This document shows, one piece after another, positions 17,379 to 25,826 of a stretch of DNA of 64,000 nt (the first letter of the stretch is position 1; the number at the start of each line of letters is the position of its first letter). A program made the position numbers and the translations under genes. The stretch is from DATMFV01 sp964651005 (GTDB taxonomy: Bacteria > Verrucomicrobiota > Verrucomicrobiia > Chthoniobacterales > Chthoniobacteraceae): positions 1 to 64,000 of the forward strand of contig CAZYVL010000001.1 in assembly GCA_964651005.1 (NCBI GenBank), in the 5' to 3' direction. The notes below the pieces were generated by a model that saw only the letters and a program-made list of their open reading frames with translations, made no database searches and was not told the origin of the DNA.

Positions 17379-18743
17379 ATGATTTACAAACTCCTCTCCT
17401 GTTCGCCCCTGGCGCTCCTCTTGGCCGCCGCTCCGTTGCTTGCGCAGGAGGCTTCCGACTCGGGTTCCTCGTCCGGTTCCGGTGCTTCCTACGGCTACAA
17501 CGCCGCCTCCGAGGCTGCGGACTCCACCGTCACGACGGTGGAAACCACCACTCTGGGCGCCCCGGAGGAGAGCGAGGCCACGAGCTTCTTCTTTCCCGGC
17601 GGCTACGGCTACCTCCCGGAGTCGATCTCTCCCGGCCTCGACGATTACGCCCGCCCGCCGATCGACTTTTCGCTGACCATCCAGCAGGGTTATAACGACA
17701 ATATTTACTCCAGTTCGGGCGATTCGGACCGCGCCCCGAAAAAAGGGAGCGCGACGACGCAGGCTTCCGCCGGGATCAACCTGTTGCTGAAAACCCCGCG
17801 TGCTTTCTTCTCGCTGGGCGGGGATGCCGGGGCACTCTACTACTGGGACAAGGAAGACAAGCAAGTCTCGCCCATCGGCTCGCTCTCCTCGGCGTTCGCC
17901 TACAGCCTGACGCCCCGCCTCAACCTGACGGCCCGCGTGAACGCGGGTTACTACACCCAGCCGAACCTCACGCTGCCCAACGCGCCGACCGGGTTTAACT
18001 CCGGCGATTATTTTAACCTCGGCTCGCTCTTTGACGTCAACTATCGCTGGACGCCGGTGTTCTCCACGAGCACCACCTTCGGCGTCAACACGCAGGTTTT
18101 CCAGGAGAGCTACGCGGAAGATTCCAATTATCTTGAGTCGTACGTGGGCCAGTCGTTCCGCTACCTGTTTGCTCCCCGGTTCACCGGGGTGGCGGAGGTG
18201 CGCTTCTCGGACATCGGCTATCATCGCAGCGATCGGGATTCCCAAACCGAGTCGGTGCTGGCCGGTTTCGACTGGATGATGTCCTCCCGCCTGACGAGCA
18301 CGTTCCGGGGTGGTGTTTCCTTCCGCCAGTTTGAGCTCGACGGGATCGACGATGCCGCTTCGCCTTACGTCGAAACGGGCGTCGGCTATCGTTACGGTCG
18401 CGGTTCCATGCTCCAGTGGACCACCCGCTTCGGCTTCGAGGAGCCGAGAGACATCTACCAGAAAAACCAGACCTTCCGCACCGGTCTGGTTGTGAGCCAG
18501 GTGCTGACGCCACGGATCAATGCCTCCCTCGGGGTCAACTACGCCTACGAAAAGGATGAGGACACCCGGCTGGACCACGACTACGTTCAGCAACTCATCA
18601 CCGGAAGCGCCCGCGTCGAGTATATCGCCACGCGCTGGCTGACGGTCTTCGGGAACTACCGGCATTCGGAAAACGTCTCAGACTTTGAGGGGGCCGACTA
18701 CGGACGGAACGAAGTGACGCTTGGCGCCACGCTGCATTTCTGA
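17379..18743 (+). CDS. Outer-membrane beta-barrel protein of the exopolysaccharide locus
   Basis: A 454-residue secreted protein. A signal peptide with hydrophobic core LLSCSPLALLLAAAPLLA is followed by a cleavage-compatible AQ-EA site, then a Ser/Thr-rich linker to about residue 85. The rest is alternating amphipathic beta-strands with aromatic girdle residues, ending in VTLGATLHF. A terminal aromatic residue is the outer-membrane insertion signal. It resembles the barrel proteins found beside exopolysaccharide clusters (EpsL/OMP_b-brl_2 type). It precedes the Wzc-like and Wza-like genes, so it probably assists polymer passage across the outer membrane. The exact family is uncertain. Confidence 0.8.
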   Translation: MIYKLLSCSPLALLLAAAPLLAQEASDSGSSSGSGASYGYNAASEAADSTVTTVETTTLGAPEESEATSFFFPGGYGYLPESISPGLDDYARPPIDFSLTIQQGYNDNIYSSSGDSDRAPKKGSATTQASAGINLLLKTPRAFFSLGGDAGALYYWDKEDKQVSPIGSLSSAFAYSLTPRLNLTARVNAGYYTQPNLTLPNAPTGFNSGDYFNLGSLFDVNYRWTPVFSTSTTFGVNTQVFQESYAEDSNYLESYVGQSFRYLFAPRFTGVAEVRFSDIGYHRSDRDSQTESVLAGFDWMMSSRLTSTFRGGVSFRQFELDGIDDAASPYVETGVGYRYGRGSMLQWTTRFGFEEPRDIYQKNQTFRTGLVVSQVLTPRINASLGVNYAYEKDEDTRLDHDYVQQLITGSARVEYIATRWLTVFGNYRHSENVSDFEGADYGRNEVTLGATLHF

Positions 18744-19159
18744 TCCGCCACCAGCCCTGGCCTTCCGTGGTCTTCCGGTTTGTGGTCTGTTTTGGCATTT
18801 TGCGGAGCCGCATTTTCGCCGCCGATCCCCGGAGAGGCCGCCAGGTGAGAGGTTCGGTCCCCCAAAAAACGCTCGAAAGGGCTTGCACTTTCACTCGCCT
18901 CGGGTAAATCAGGCAACTCCTTTTACCGATTGATCTGGATGCCTTAAAAAAAGCTTAAAAAAGCAAAACGGCGGCGCACAGCGACCTTGCCTTTCGACTC
19001 TTTCCTCCCGGTGGCGATTCCCGCCCCCCACGGTTTGACTTCAACCGGGAGCCTCGCCGGAGGATCGGTTCTCCGCCACGGGGCCGTGGAAGTTGGGCTT
19101 GCGCTGCGACGGCCAGTGCGTAGTTTCAGCCGAATCCGCTCCTTACTCCCTTGTCCCCA
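18744..19159. other. Intergenic region before the Wzc-like kinase
   Basis: About 415 bp without a plausible gene. It holds a candidate promoter (18883-18910) and an A-rich stretch around 18943-18965. The length suggests that the kinase and Wza-like genes have their own promoter. Confidence 0.5.
18883..18910 (+). promoter_or_regulatory. Candidate promoter upstream of the Wzc-like gene
   Basis: TTGCAC (18883-18888) and TAAATC (18905-18910) are separated by 16 bp. The -35 TTGCAC is shared with the candidate promoter before the symporter gene at 59408. The -10 box is weak. Confidence 0.3.
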
Positions 19160-21292
19160 ATGAATGAATCCAGCGAAACAAATCTCCATTTTCTCGATTA
19201 CTGGCGAGTTCTGAAGTATCGCTGGCCGTTCGTCCTGATCGCCTTTCTTCTGGTGACGGGGATCGCGGGCGTGACCTGCTATTTCATCCCCCGGCAGTAT
19301 TACTCCGAGGTTCTGCTGGAGGTGAAACCGGACAAGACCGGGATGCAGATCTTTGGCAATGAGGACGGTTTCAAGATGCCGACGGAAAGCCGGCTCGCCG
19401 CGACGCAGTTCCAGATCATCCAGAGCAAGGAGATCCTTTACCCCGTCATTGAGCGGCTCCGGCTCAACGAAAGCTGGGCCCCCCCGGGGCAGCGTTATCC
19501 GATGGAGGTGACGTACTGGCTTCTGCGGAAAAAAATGAACGAGTCCGATCAGGTCCGTGGCACGGACCTGCTCCATGTCGGCATCTACTCCACCGATGCG
19601 AAGGAGGCGGCCGACATCGCCAACGCCATCGCGAATATTTATACGGAACGCCGCCGCACCGACCAGCTTGAGCAGATCAAACAGGGCCTCGTGCAGTTGG
19701 AGGACGAGGTGCAGAAAAAGCGCCAGGATGTCGAGAAGGCGCAGGAAAAGATGCACCAGATCATGGTTGACGAAGAGATCGTCGATCTCAACCCGGAGTC
19801 GATGGACGCCGTGAACACGCCCGCGAACTCCATCGTGGAGCTGGACGAGGCGAAGATCAACGAACACAAGGTTTTGATCGCGGAACTCCGCGCCCAGCTT
19901 GAACAGACGGAAAAGCTCAAGTCCGAGGAATTGATTACGGCGCTCGGCATCCTCCAGATCGAGGACTCCACGGTGGCCAAGGCGCTGCCGCTTTACCAGG
20001 ACGCCGTGGTGGAGGAGGCGCGGATGCTCAATTCCGGCCTTGGCGAAAATCATCCCCGCGTGAAGGCGCTCCGGGCGCAGAAGGACGTGCTGGCCAACCA
20101 GTTGATGGAGCAGATCCAGGCCGTGCGGGGATCGCTCGCCACCCGGCTGCGGGTGGAGGAAACCACGCTGGAAGCGTTGACGAAGAAACTCGACGACAGC
20201 AAGCAGACCCTCAACAAGACCCGTCGCCAGAGCGCGAATTACGCCAACGCCAAGAGCAGTTATCTCCGCTCCAAGTCCATCTTCGAGGCGGCGGAAGGGC
20301 GTCTGGAAACCCAGCGGATGCAGATGGGCATGTCCGTTTACCCGGCCAAGATCTGGGCGAATGCCGAACCGGCTCTCGCCCCGGCCTGGCCCAACGTGTT
20401 CGCCTGCATGGGGTTTTCGATGTTCGGCGGTCTGATGACCGGGCTGCTCATCGCCTTCTTCCTCGAATACCTCGATACCAGCGTCAAAACCATCGAGGAC
20501 GTTGAAAAGCTGCTCAACGTCTCGGTGCTGGGCGTCATTCCCAAAGGGATCTCCGCGCTCATCAAGAGCGGCGGCGACTCTCCCGATGCCGAGGCGTACC
20601 GCATTCTCCAGACCAATCTCGACCTCAACCGAAAAGACCCTAACGGCAACACCATTACCCTGGTTTCCGGTGGCGTGGGCGAAGGCAAATCGACCACGAT
20701 CAACAACCTCGCCTACACGTATGCGCGGGCGGGCCACAAGGTGCTGGTGGTGGATGCCGACTTGCGCCGCTCCTCGCAGCATCTTTACTTCGGGGTGGAG
20801 AAAACCAACGGCCTCTCCGACATCTTGATGGGGCAGATCCGGGTCGAAGACGCCATCCGGCAGGGGCCGATTTCGAATCTCTGGTTCATCCCGAGCGGTG
20901 AACTCCAGGACAGCTCCCGGGGCATCCTCCATTCCCAGCAGATGGCCGACTTCATCAACGAGGTGAAGCCCCATTACGACCTGATCTTTTTCGATTCCCC
21001 GCCGATCCTGGGCCTGAGCGACGCCTCCGTGCTGACGAGCCTCGTGGATCTCACCCTGATGGTGGTCCAGTACCGTCGCTTCCCGCGTTCCATGCTCAAG
21101 CGGGTCAAGCAGTCGGTCATCCATTCCAAGGGCAACCTGATCGGGGCGGTCCTCAATAACGTGGACACGCAGCGGGATACCAACTACCAGTACTACACCC
21201 AGTACTACGACTACTACCGCCCGGGATCCGGGAAGGAATCCCGGAAACCGAAGGCTCTCGAAGAGGCCGCTCCCCGGCCCGGCGATTACTGA
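19160..21292 (+). CDS. Wzc-like polysaccharide co-polymerase / tyrosine autokinase
   Basis: A 710-residue inner-membrane protein that controls exopolysaccharide chain length and export through cycles of tyrosine phosphorylation. It has an N-terminal Wzz domain with a first membrane helix (about 22-44), a long periplasmic coiled-coil region (about 160-390), a second helix (about 411-438) and a cytoplasmic BY-kinase domain. Walker A is GGVGEGKSTT (about 504-513), Walker A' VLVVDADLRRS (about 528), Walker B LIFFDSPP (about 608). The C-terminal tyrosine cluster YQYYTQYYDYY is the expected autophosphorylation site. ATG 19160 is chosen over TTG 19151. The Wza-like gene follows after 18 nt, the classic pairing. 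Confidence 0.94.
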   Translation: MNESSETNLHFLDYWRVLKYRWPFVLIAFLLVTGIAGVTCYFIPRQYYSEVLLEVKPDKTGMQIFGNEDGFKMPTESRLAATQFQIIQSKEILYPVIERLRLNESWAPPGQRYPMEVTYWLLRKKMNESDQVRGTDLLHVGIYSTDAKEAADIANAIANIYTERRRTDQLEQIKQGLVQLEDEVQKKRQDVEKAQEKMHQIMVDEEIVDLNPESMDAVNTPANSIVELDEAKINEHKVLIAELRAQLEQTEKLKSEELITALGILQIEDSTVAKALPLYQDAVVEEARMLNSGLGENHPRVKALRAQKDVLANQLMEQIQAVRGSLATRLRVEETTLEALTKKLDDSKQTLNKTRRQSANYANAKSSYLRSKSIFEAAEGRLETQRMQMGMSVYPAKIWANAEPALAPAWPNVFACMGFSMFGGLMTGLLIAFFLEYLDTSVKTIEDVEKLLNVSVLGVIPKGISALIKSGGDSPDAEAYRILQTNLDLNRKDPNGNTITLVSGGVGEGKSTTINNLAYTYARAGHKVLVVDADLRRSSQHLYFGVEKTNGLSDILMGQIRVEDAIRQGPISNLWFIPSGELQDSSRGILHSQQMADFINEVKPHYDLIFFDSPPILGLSDASVLTSLVDLTLMVVQYRRFPRSMLKRVKQSVIHSKGNLIGAVLNNVDTQRDTNYQYYTQYYDYYRPGSGKESRKPKALEEAAPRPGDY

Positions 21293-21310
21293 TCCCACCG
21301 ACTCACCACG

Positions 21311-21871
21311 ATGAAACACCGTTTTGCAGTTTTAGCCCTCCTGCTCCTTTTGGGGCTCGGCTTCACCCCGGCGCTTTTTGCCCAAAGCGCGCTGCGGGTG
21401 GGCGACGATATCGAAATCCGGCTCGCCGGAGTCCCCCCGGAGGAGGTCGGCCAGTTTTCGGCTCCCTACACCGTGGATGAGGATGGGATGGTGAACATCC
21501 CGTATATCGGGCCGATGAAAGCCGCCGGGCTGCAAGCCAGCCAGTTGCAGGTCAACATCGAGAAAAAGCTCCGCAGCGACAAGATCTATACCCACCCGAC
21601 CGTCGTGGTCATCATCGGCAACAACACGCGGTTCGTAAACGTCCGCGGGGCGGTTCGTAACCCGATGCGCGTCTCCTACACCCCGGACTTGACCTTTATT
21701 TCGGCGATCAACGCCGCAGGCGGTCCTAGCGAGTTCGCAGGCAAAAAGGCCCGCCTCTCCCGGGGAGGAAAGTTGACGATCATCGACATGAGGGCCATTG
21801 CGGAAGATCCCACGAAGGATTTTCCGGTGAAGCCGGGGGACCAGATCGAGGTGCTGACGAGCTGGTTCTAG
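21311..21871 (+). CDS. Wza-like polysaccharide export protein
   Basis: A 186-residue periplasmic/outer-membrane protein. A signal peptide (FAVLALLLLLGLGFTPALFA-Q) is followed by a Poly_export domain (LRVGDDIEIRLAGVPPEEVG, then YTVDEDGMVNIPYIGPMKAAG) and an SLBB-like domain (VNVRGAVRNPMRVSYTPDLT). It has no lipobox cysteine and is much shorter than Wza (about 380 residues), so it probably has one SLBB unit and lacks the C-terminal outer-membrane helix. The barrel protein at 17379 could provide the outer-membrane pore instead. It is translated in series with the Wzc-like kinase, 18 nt downstream. Confidence 0.9.
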   Translation: MKHRFAVLALLLLLGLGFTPALFAQSALRVGDDIEIRLAGVPPEEVGQFSAPYTVDEDGMVNIPYIGPMKAAGLQASQLQVNIEKKLRSDKIYTHPTVVVIIGNNTRFVNVRGAVRNPMRVSYTPDLTFISAINAAGGPSEFAGKKARLSRGGKLTIIDMRAIAEDPTKDFPVKPGDQIEVLTSWF

Positions 21872-22047
21872 GCAACGCCGGATTTGACCTCAAAAGGGTT
21901 TAAGCGGCCAGGCGGCTGCGGCGGTCACGGTGCTTTTCGCCCGCCCGGATCGACGGATTGGGCCTCGCCGGAAACTCCGGTTTGCCCGGGAATCTTGCCT
22001 CTATCCATTTTCCCGATTTGCGGATTTGATGAAGGGGAGCCGGGGGA

Positions 22048-22089
22048 CCGGGGACCAAGGGCCGGGGACCAAGGGCCGGGGACGAAGGA
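22048..22089. repeat. 14-bp tandem repeat, three copies
   Basis: CCGGGGACCAAGGG occurs at 22048-22061 and 22062-22075; a third copy (22076-22089) carries changes (GACGAAGG). The copies are too short and have no spacers, so this is not a CRISPR array. Confidence 0.85.
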
Positions 22090-22209
22090 GGGAACGCACG
22101 GCGAAAGGCCGCCCGGGTTTGCCCTGGCACGCGAATTGTTCCTGAAACATTCGAGTTGCGGGTCGTATTGTGGAGATACGGCTACTCTGCTTGAATGGCT
22201 GCGTATCGA

Positions 22210-22239
22210 CCCCGGCACAACCCCGGCACAACCCCGGCA
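22210..22239. repeat. 11-bp tandem repeat at the gap edge
   Basis: CCCCGGCACAA is repeated 2.7 times up to the last base before the N run. The same array recurs after the gap at about 22364-22393. Confidence 0.85.
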
Positions 22240-22339
22240 NNNNNNNNNNNNNNNNNNNNNNNNNNNNNNNNNNNNNNNNNNNNNNNNNNNNNNNNNNNNN
22301 NNNNNNNNNNNNNNNNNNNNNNNNNNNNNNNNNNNNNNN
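22240..22339. other. Assembly gap (100 N) between identical contig ends
   Basis: The 55 bp before the gap (22185-22239) are identical to the 55 bp after it (22340-22394). Identical ends of that length are typical of contigs from a de Bruijn graph with k near 55, or of a long tandem repeat. The gap may be zero length. Confidence 0.9.
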
Positions 22340-22399
22340 CTCTGCTTGAATGGCTGCGTATCGACCCCGGCACAACCCCGGCACAACCCCGGCATTCGC

Positions 22400-22426
22400 A
22401 AACCTTTGTAAACCTTTGTAAACCTT
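22400..22426. repeat. 10-bp tandem repeat
   Basis: AAACCTTTGT is repeated 2.7 times in the spacer before the Dabb-domain gene. Confidence 0.85.
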
Positions 22427-22504
22427 CCGGGATTCCCGGATTGAAATCCGCCGTTCCCTGGCTCAAAAGCGTTCCAGTCTTCCGCATTCTCCGAATCCGT
22501 CGTC

Positions 22505-22852
22505 ATGGTCCACCACATTGTGCTCTGCAAGCTCCGGCCCGAGGTTTCTCCCGAGCGCGTGGAAGAGATCATGCGCCTGACTCGTACGAGCTTGCTGAAG
22601 ATCGACAAGGCGCTGGCGGTGCGATGCGGAAGAAATCTCTCCCCGGAGAACCCGTGGGGCTTCTTCGTGTCGGTCGAGGTGGAGTCGATGCAGAAACTGG
22701 CCGCCTGTCAGGAGGACGCGCGTTACATCAAGTATCTGGAGGAGGTGCTCAAGCCGAGCACGCTGGAGCGGACGATTCTCAATTATGAATCCGATCCCGC
22801 GCCGCCCCGGTTTCAGGCGTCCTCATCCTCCTCCCGCTTCAGGTATTCCTGA
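22505..22852 (+). CDS. Dabb-domain (stress-responsive A/B barrel) protein
   Basis: A 115-residue protein whose first ~95 residues match the dimeric alpha/beta barrel (Dabb) pattern: MVHHIVLCKLRPEVSPERVE at the start, a central GFFVSVEVESMQKLAACQED, then ARYIKYLEEVLKP. Dabb proteins are small cytoplasmic dimers, some with catalytic roles; the specific function here is unknown. The Ser-rich C-terminal tail (FQASSSSSRFRYS) is encoded where the gene overlaps the 3' end of the convergent aminotransferase gene by 40 bp. The tail is therefore probably a read-through extension. Confidence 0.8.
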   Translation: MVHHIVLCKLRPEVSPERVEEIMRLTRTSLLKIDKALAVRCGRNLSPENPWGFFVSVEVESMQKLAACQEDARYIKYLEEVLKPSTLERTILNYESDPAPPRFQASSSSSRFRYS

Positions 22853-24120
22853 AGCCGCCCGGCGGTGAAGGCGATCTCCTCGTCGGAGATGGCGAAAGGG
22901 GGAGTCAACGCGAGGACATCGCCCCGGGGGCCGCTCTGGAGCAGGATCAACCCGTCGCGTAGCGCCCGCTTGACGAGCCGGTTCACCGCGTCGCCCGTCA
23001 GGTGCAGATCCATCCCGATCAGCAGGCCCGCTCCGCGGATCTCTTTGATGCGCGGCGCCCCGATCCCTTCCAACGCCTCGCGCACCCGCGCCCCGCGCTC
23101 CCGCACGCCTGCCGCCGTCCCCGGCTTTTCGTGCTCGCGCAGCGAGGCGAGAGCCATCGCACACCCGAGCGGGCTGCCCAGGAACGTGCTCGTGTGCAGC
23201 GCCTCGCCGTCGGAGAGCGGCCAGGCGTCCATCACCTCCGCCCGGCCGACGCAGGCGGAGAGCGGGAAGCCGGAGGTGAGCGCCTTGCCGAGACAGAGGA
23301 GATCGGGCGTCACCCCCGCGTGCTCACAGGCAAAGAGCGCCCCCGTTCGGTTGAAGCCGGTATAAATCTCATCGAGAATCAGCAAAAGCCCGTGCCGGTC
23401 GCACGCGGCACGCAGCAGCGAAAGGAACCCGGGGGGCGGCACCCGTTCCCCGCCGCGCCCCTGGATCGGCTCCACGAGGATCGCGCCGATCTCCTTGTCC
23501 CGGAGGGTTGTCTCGATCTCCGCTTCCAGCGTTTCCAAGGCGGTTGCGTCCCCTTGCGGAAACGGGAGCATGGCACCGAAGCGCGCCAGTTGCGCCCGGA
23601 ATGGCTCGCGAAAGTACGGCAGCCCCCCGACTTCCAGCGCGCCGTACCCCAGCCCGTGGTAGCCCCCTTCGAAAGCGAGGATGCCCGGCTTGCCGGTGTG
23701 CAGGAGCGCGGTCTTGAGCGCGGCTTCCACCGCCTCGAACCCGGAGTTACCCAGGATCGTCTTCCCCGTGCCCGCTCCCCACCGCTCGAAGGTCACGGCG
23801 CTCAGGCGCGCGCAGAGTTCCGCCTTCGCGAGCGCCGGGTGAACATCGCCCATCGCGTGAAGCAGTTCGCCGGATTGCCGGGCGAGCGCCTCGCGGACGG
23901 CCCGGTTCGTATGGCCCAGCCCGGCCACGCCGAAGGCGGAGGTCCAGTCGAGATAGCGGTTCCCGTCGGCGTCCCAGACGTTGGTTCCCTCGGCGCGCAC
24001 CCAGAAAACGGGGGATTCCGCGTCGAGGCAGGTCACATTGCGCGACTCGAATCGGCGCAACGTCGCCGCCGCGTCGCGGGAACGCGGGCCGGGGATGGGG
24101 GTGCGGATCTCGGGCAGCAT
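22813..24120 (-). CDS. Class III PLP-dependent aminotransferase
   Basis: A 435-residue enzyme of the GabT/glutamate-1-semialdehyde group. The PLP-binding lysine is K279 in LLCLGKALTSGFPLS; the cofactor-holding Asp is D250 in LLLILDEIYTGFNRTG; the phosphate-binding turn is GNSGFEAVEAALK (about 124-136). It moves an amino group between an omega-amino acid or aldehyde and a 2-oxo acid in the cytoplasm. Which substrate is used cannot be told; 4-aminobutyrate or a related compound is one option. The N-terminus (EIRTPIPGPRSRDAAATLRR) is typical. It is followed upstream by the co-directional glgA gene, 55 nt away. Confidence 0.9.
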   Translation of the reverse strand: MLPEIRTPIPGPRSRDAAATLRRFESRNVTCLDAESPVFWVRAEGTNVWDADGNRYLDWTSAFGVAGLGHTNRAVREALARQSGELLHAMGDVHPALAKAELCARLSAVTFERWGAGTGKTILGNSGFEAVEAALKTALLHTGKPGILAFEGGYHGLGYGALEVGGLPYFREPFRAQLARFGAMLPFPQGDATALETLEAEIETTLRDKEIGAILVEPIQGRGGERVPPPGFLSLLRAACDRHGLLLILDEIYTGFNRTGALFACEHAGVTPDLLCLGKALTSGFPLSACVGRAEVMDAWPLSDGEALHTSTFLGSPLGCAMALASLREHEKPGTAAGVRERGARVREALEGIGAPRIKEIRGAGLLIGMDLHLTGDAVNRLVKRALRDGLILLQSGPRGDVLALTPPFAISDEEIAFTAGRLQEYLKREEDEDA

Positions 24121-24175
24121 GGAGATGGTGGCGGTCTCCGGGAAACGGGCCGGGAGGGCCGTCCGGGCGTTTGGA

Positions 24176-25645
24176 TCAGTAGCGGCTGGAGGCGAGCGCG
24201 GCTCCCGCGACGCGCTCGTAGACCTGCTCGTAGCGTTGCGCGGCGACCGACCAGGAAAAATCCGCCGCCATCGCGCGCCGCATCAGCGCGGTCCACGCTT
24301 CGCGGTCGGCAAAGAGTTTCCGGGCGCGCCCGATGGCGTCCCAAAACGCCTCCGGGCTTTCCCGGTAAAAGACGAAGCCGTTGCCCTCCCCGCCCGAGGC
24401 GGGATCGTCGTCGCGGACGATCTGGTGCAGCCCGCCGCACGCGCGCACCACCGGCACGGCCCCGTACCGGAGCGCGTACATCGCCGTGAGGCCGCACGGC
24501 TCGAACCGCGAGGGGATGAGCATCACATCCGCCCCGGCGTCGATGCGGTGTGCCAGCGCGTCGTCGAACGCCTGCCGGAAGGCGAACCGGCCCGGGTGCC
24601 GCCGCGCCGCCAGGAGCAGCTCGCGTTCGAAGCGGCTCTCCCCTTCGCCGAGCACCACGAGGCGCACATCGTCGGCCAGCAGCCGGTCGAGCAGCGGCGC
24701 GAGGAGGTCGATCCCCTTCTGCTCCGCGAGCCGACTCACCATCGCGAAGACCGGCCCGCGCGGGTTGGGGCGGAGATCGAGCTCGGCCAGCAGCGCATCG
24801 CGGCAGGCGCGTTTGCCCGCGAGGCGTTCCGGGGAGCTTGCCCAGTAGCGCGCGGCGATCGCCTTGTCTTTGGCCGGGTCCCAGAGCGTGTAGTCGGCTC
24901 CGTTGAGGATGCCGGTGATCTTCCCCGCCTGCGCGCGCAGCACGCCGTCGAGCCCGCAGCCGAACTCCGGGGTCTGGATGTCGCGCGCGTAGCGTTCGCT
25001 CACGGTGGTCACCGCGTCGGCGTAGAGAATCCCCCCTTTGAGAAAGTTGACCTGCCCGTGAAACTCCAGCCCCTGCTCGCTGAAGTAGGAGCCGGGCAGG
25101 TTCGTCAGGCCGAAGTCGATCCCCCAGAAGCTCCCCTGGTAGGCGAGGTTGTGGATCGTCAGCACCGTCCCGAACGGCAGCCCGCGCTCCCGCACGAAAA
25201 CGGGGATGAGCGCCGTCTGCCAGTCGTTGGCGTGCAGGACATCCGGGGCCGGATCGATATGGCAGGCCAGCTCCACGACCGCGCGCGAGAAGGCGATGAA
25301 GCGTTCGGCATTATCGTCGTAGCTGCGCCCCTCCTCGGAGCCGTAAATTCCCGTGCGGTCGAAGTATTCATCCCGGCGGACAAAGAAGACCTGCACGCCG
25401 TTGGGCGCGGTGCATTCGAAGACTTCCGCCTCCATCCGCTTGCTGCCGACGCGCAGCGTCACCTCCACCCCGGTGTTGCGCAGCGAGAGCGCCGGGTTCT
25501 CGCGGATGCTCCGGTAGAGCGGCAGGACCACGCTCACCTCGTGCCCGCGCCGCTGGAGTTCTGCGGGGAGTGCCTCCAGCACGTCGCCGAGGCCGCCGGT
25601 GCGCGCCAGGGGCGCCATTTCTGTGCCTGCCATCAGAATCTTCAT
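24176..25645 (-). CDS. glgA: Glycogen synthase (ADP-glucose type)
   Basis: A 489-residue GT5 enzyme that extends alpha-1,4-glucan from ADP-glucose. The N-terminal MKILMAGTEMAPLARTGGLG contains the substrate-binding K-T-G-G-L motif with Arg at position 15 in place of the usual Lys. The C-terminal GT-B half has FAMVSRLAEQKGIDLL, VLGEGESRFER and the E-x7-E-type PSRFEPCGLTAMYALRYG. ATG 25645 is chosen because homology starts there, though the frame extends upstream. A minus-strand TATAAA (25653-25658) lies 8 bp before the ATG. No other glycogen gene is adjacent; it is divergent from the PTS IIA-like gene. Confidence 0.95.
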   Translation of the reverse strand: MKILMAGTEMAPLARTGGLGDVLEALPAELQRRGHEVSVVLPLYRSIRENPALSLRNTGVEVTLRVGSKRMEAEVFECTAPNGVQVFFVRRDEYFDRTGIYGSEEGRSYDDNAERFIAFSRAVVELACHIDPAPDVLHANDWQTALIPVFVRERGLPFGTVLTIHNLAYQGSFWGIDFGLTNLPGSYFSEQGLEFHGQVNFLKGGILYADAVTTVSERYARDIQTPEFGCGLDGVLRAQAGKITGILNGADYTLWDPAKDKAIAARYWASSPERLAGKRACRDALLAELDLRPNPRGPVFAMVSRLAEQKGIDLLAPLLDRLLADDVRLVVLGEGESRFERELLLAARRHPGRFAFRQAFDDALAHRIDAGADVMLIPSRFEPCGLTAMYALRYGAVPVVRACGGLHQIVRDDDPASGGEGNGFVFYRESPEAFWDAIGRARKLFADREAWTALMRRAMAADFSWSVAAQRYEQVYERVAGAALASSRY

Positions 25646-25775
25646 GCCGGTTTTTATAGCAGCGGTGAACCGTCTGGCGACAGCGGAATCGCGTCCGGGA
25701 GGGAGCCCGCGCGGGGGCTGATGAAGACTGGGTTGCGAACCGGTTGCGGAACGGGCGCGCGTGGGGAAAAGTCTC

Positions 25776-25804
25776 TTGCGTTGGGCCATGCCACTGCCTA
25801 CAGT
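25776..25804 (+). promoter_or_regulatory. Candidate promoter of the PTS IIA-like gene
   Basis: TTGCGT (25776-25781) and TACAGT (25799-25804) are separated by 17 bp, in the divergent region between glgA and the IIA-like gene. Transcription would begin about 16 nt before ATG 25827. Confidence 0.45.
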
Positions 25805-25826
25805 CGCAGTCCTTTCGACAGGAATC

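Larger units (their letters stand above)
21872..22504. other. Repeat-rich intergenic region with assembly gap
   Basis: I see no credible gene here. The region contains three kinds of short tandem repeat (22048-22089, 22210-22239 with its copy after the gap, and 22400-22426) and a 100-N gap. The true length is unknown. Confidence 0.7.

Noticed and set aside
22048..22426. CRISPR array
   Set aside because: The repeats are 10-14 bp, directly contiguous and of different types, without spacers or cas genes.
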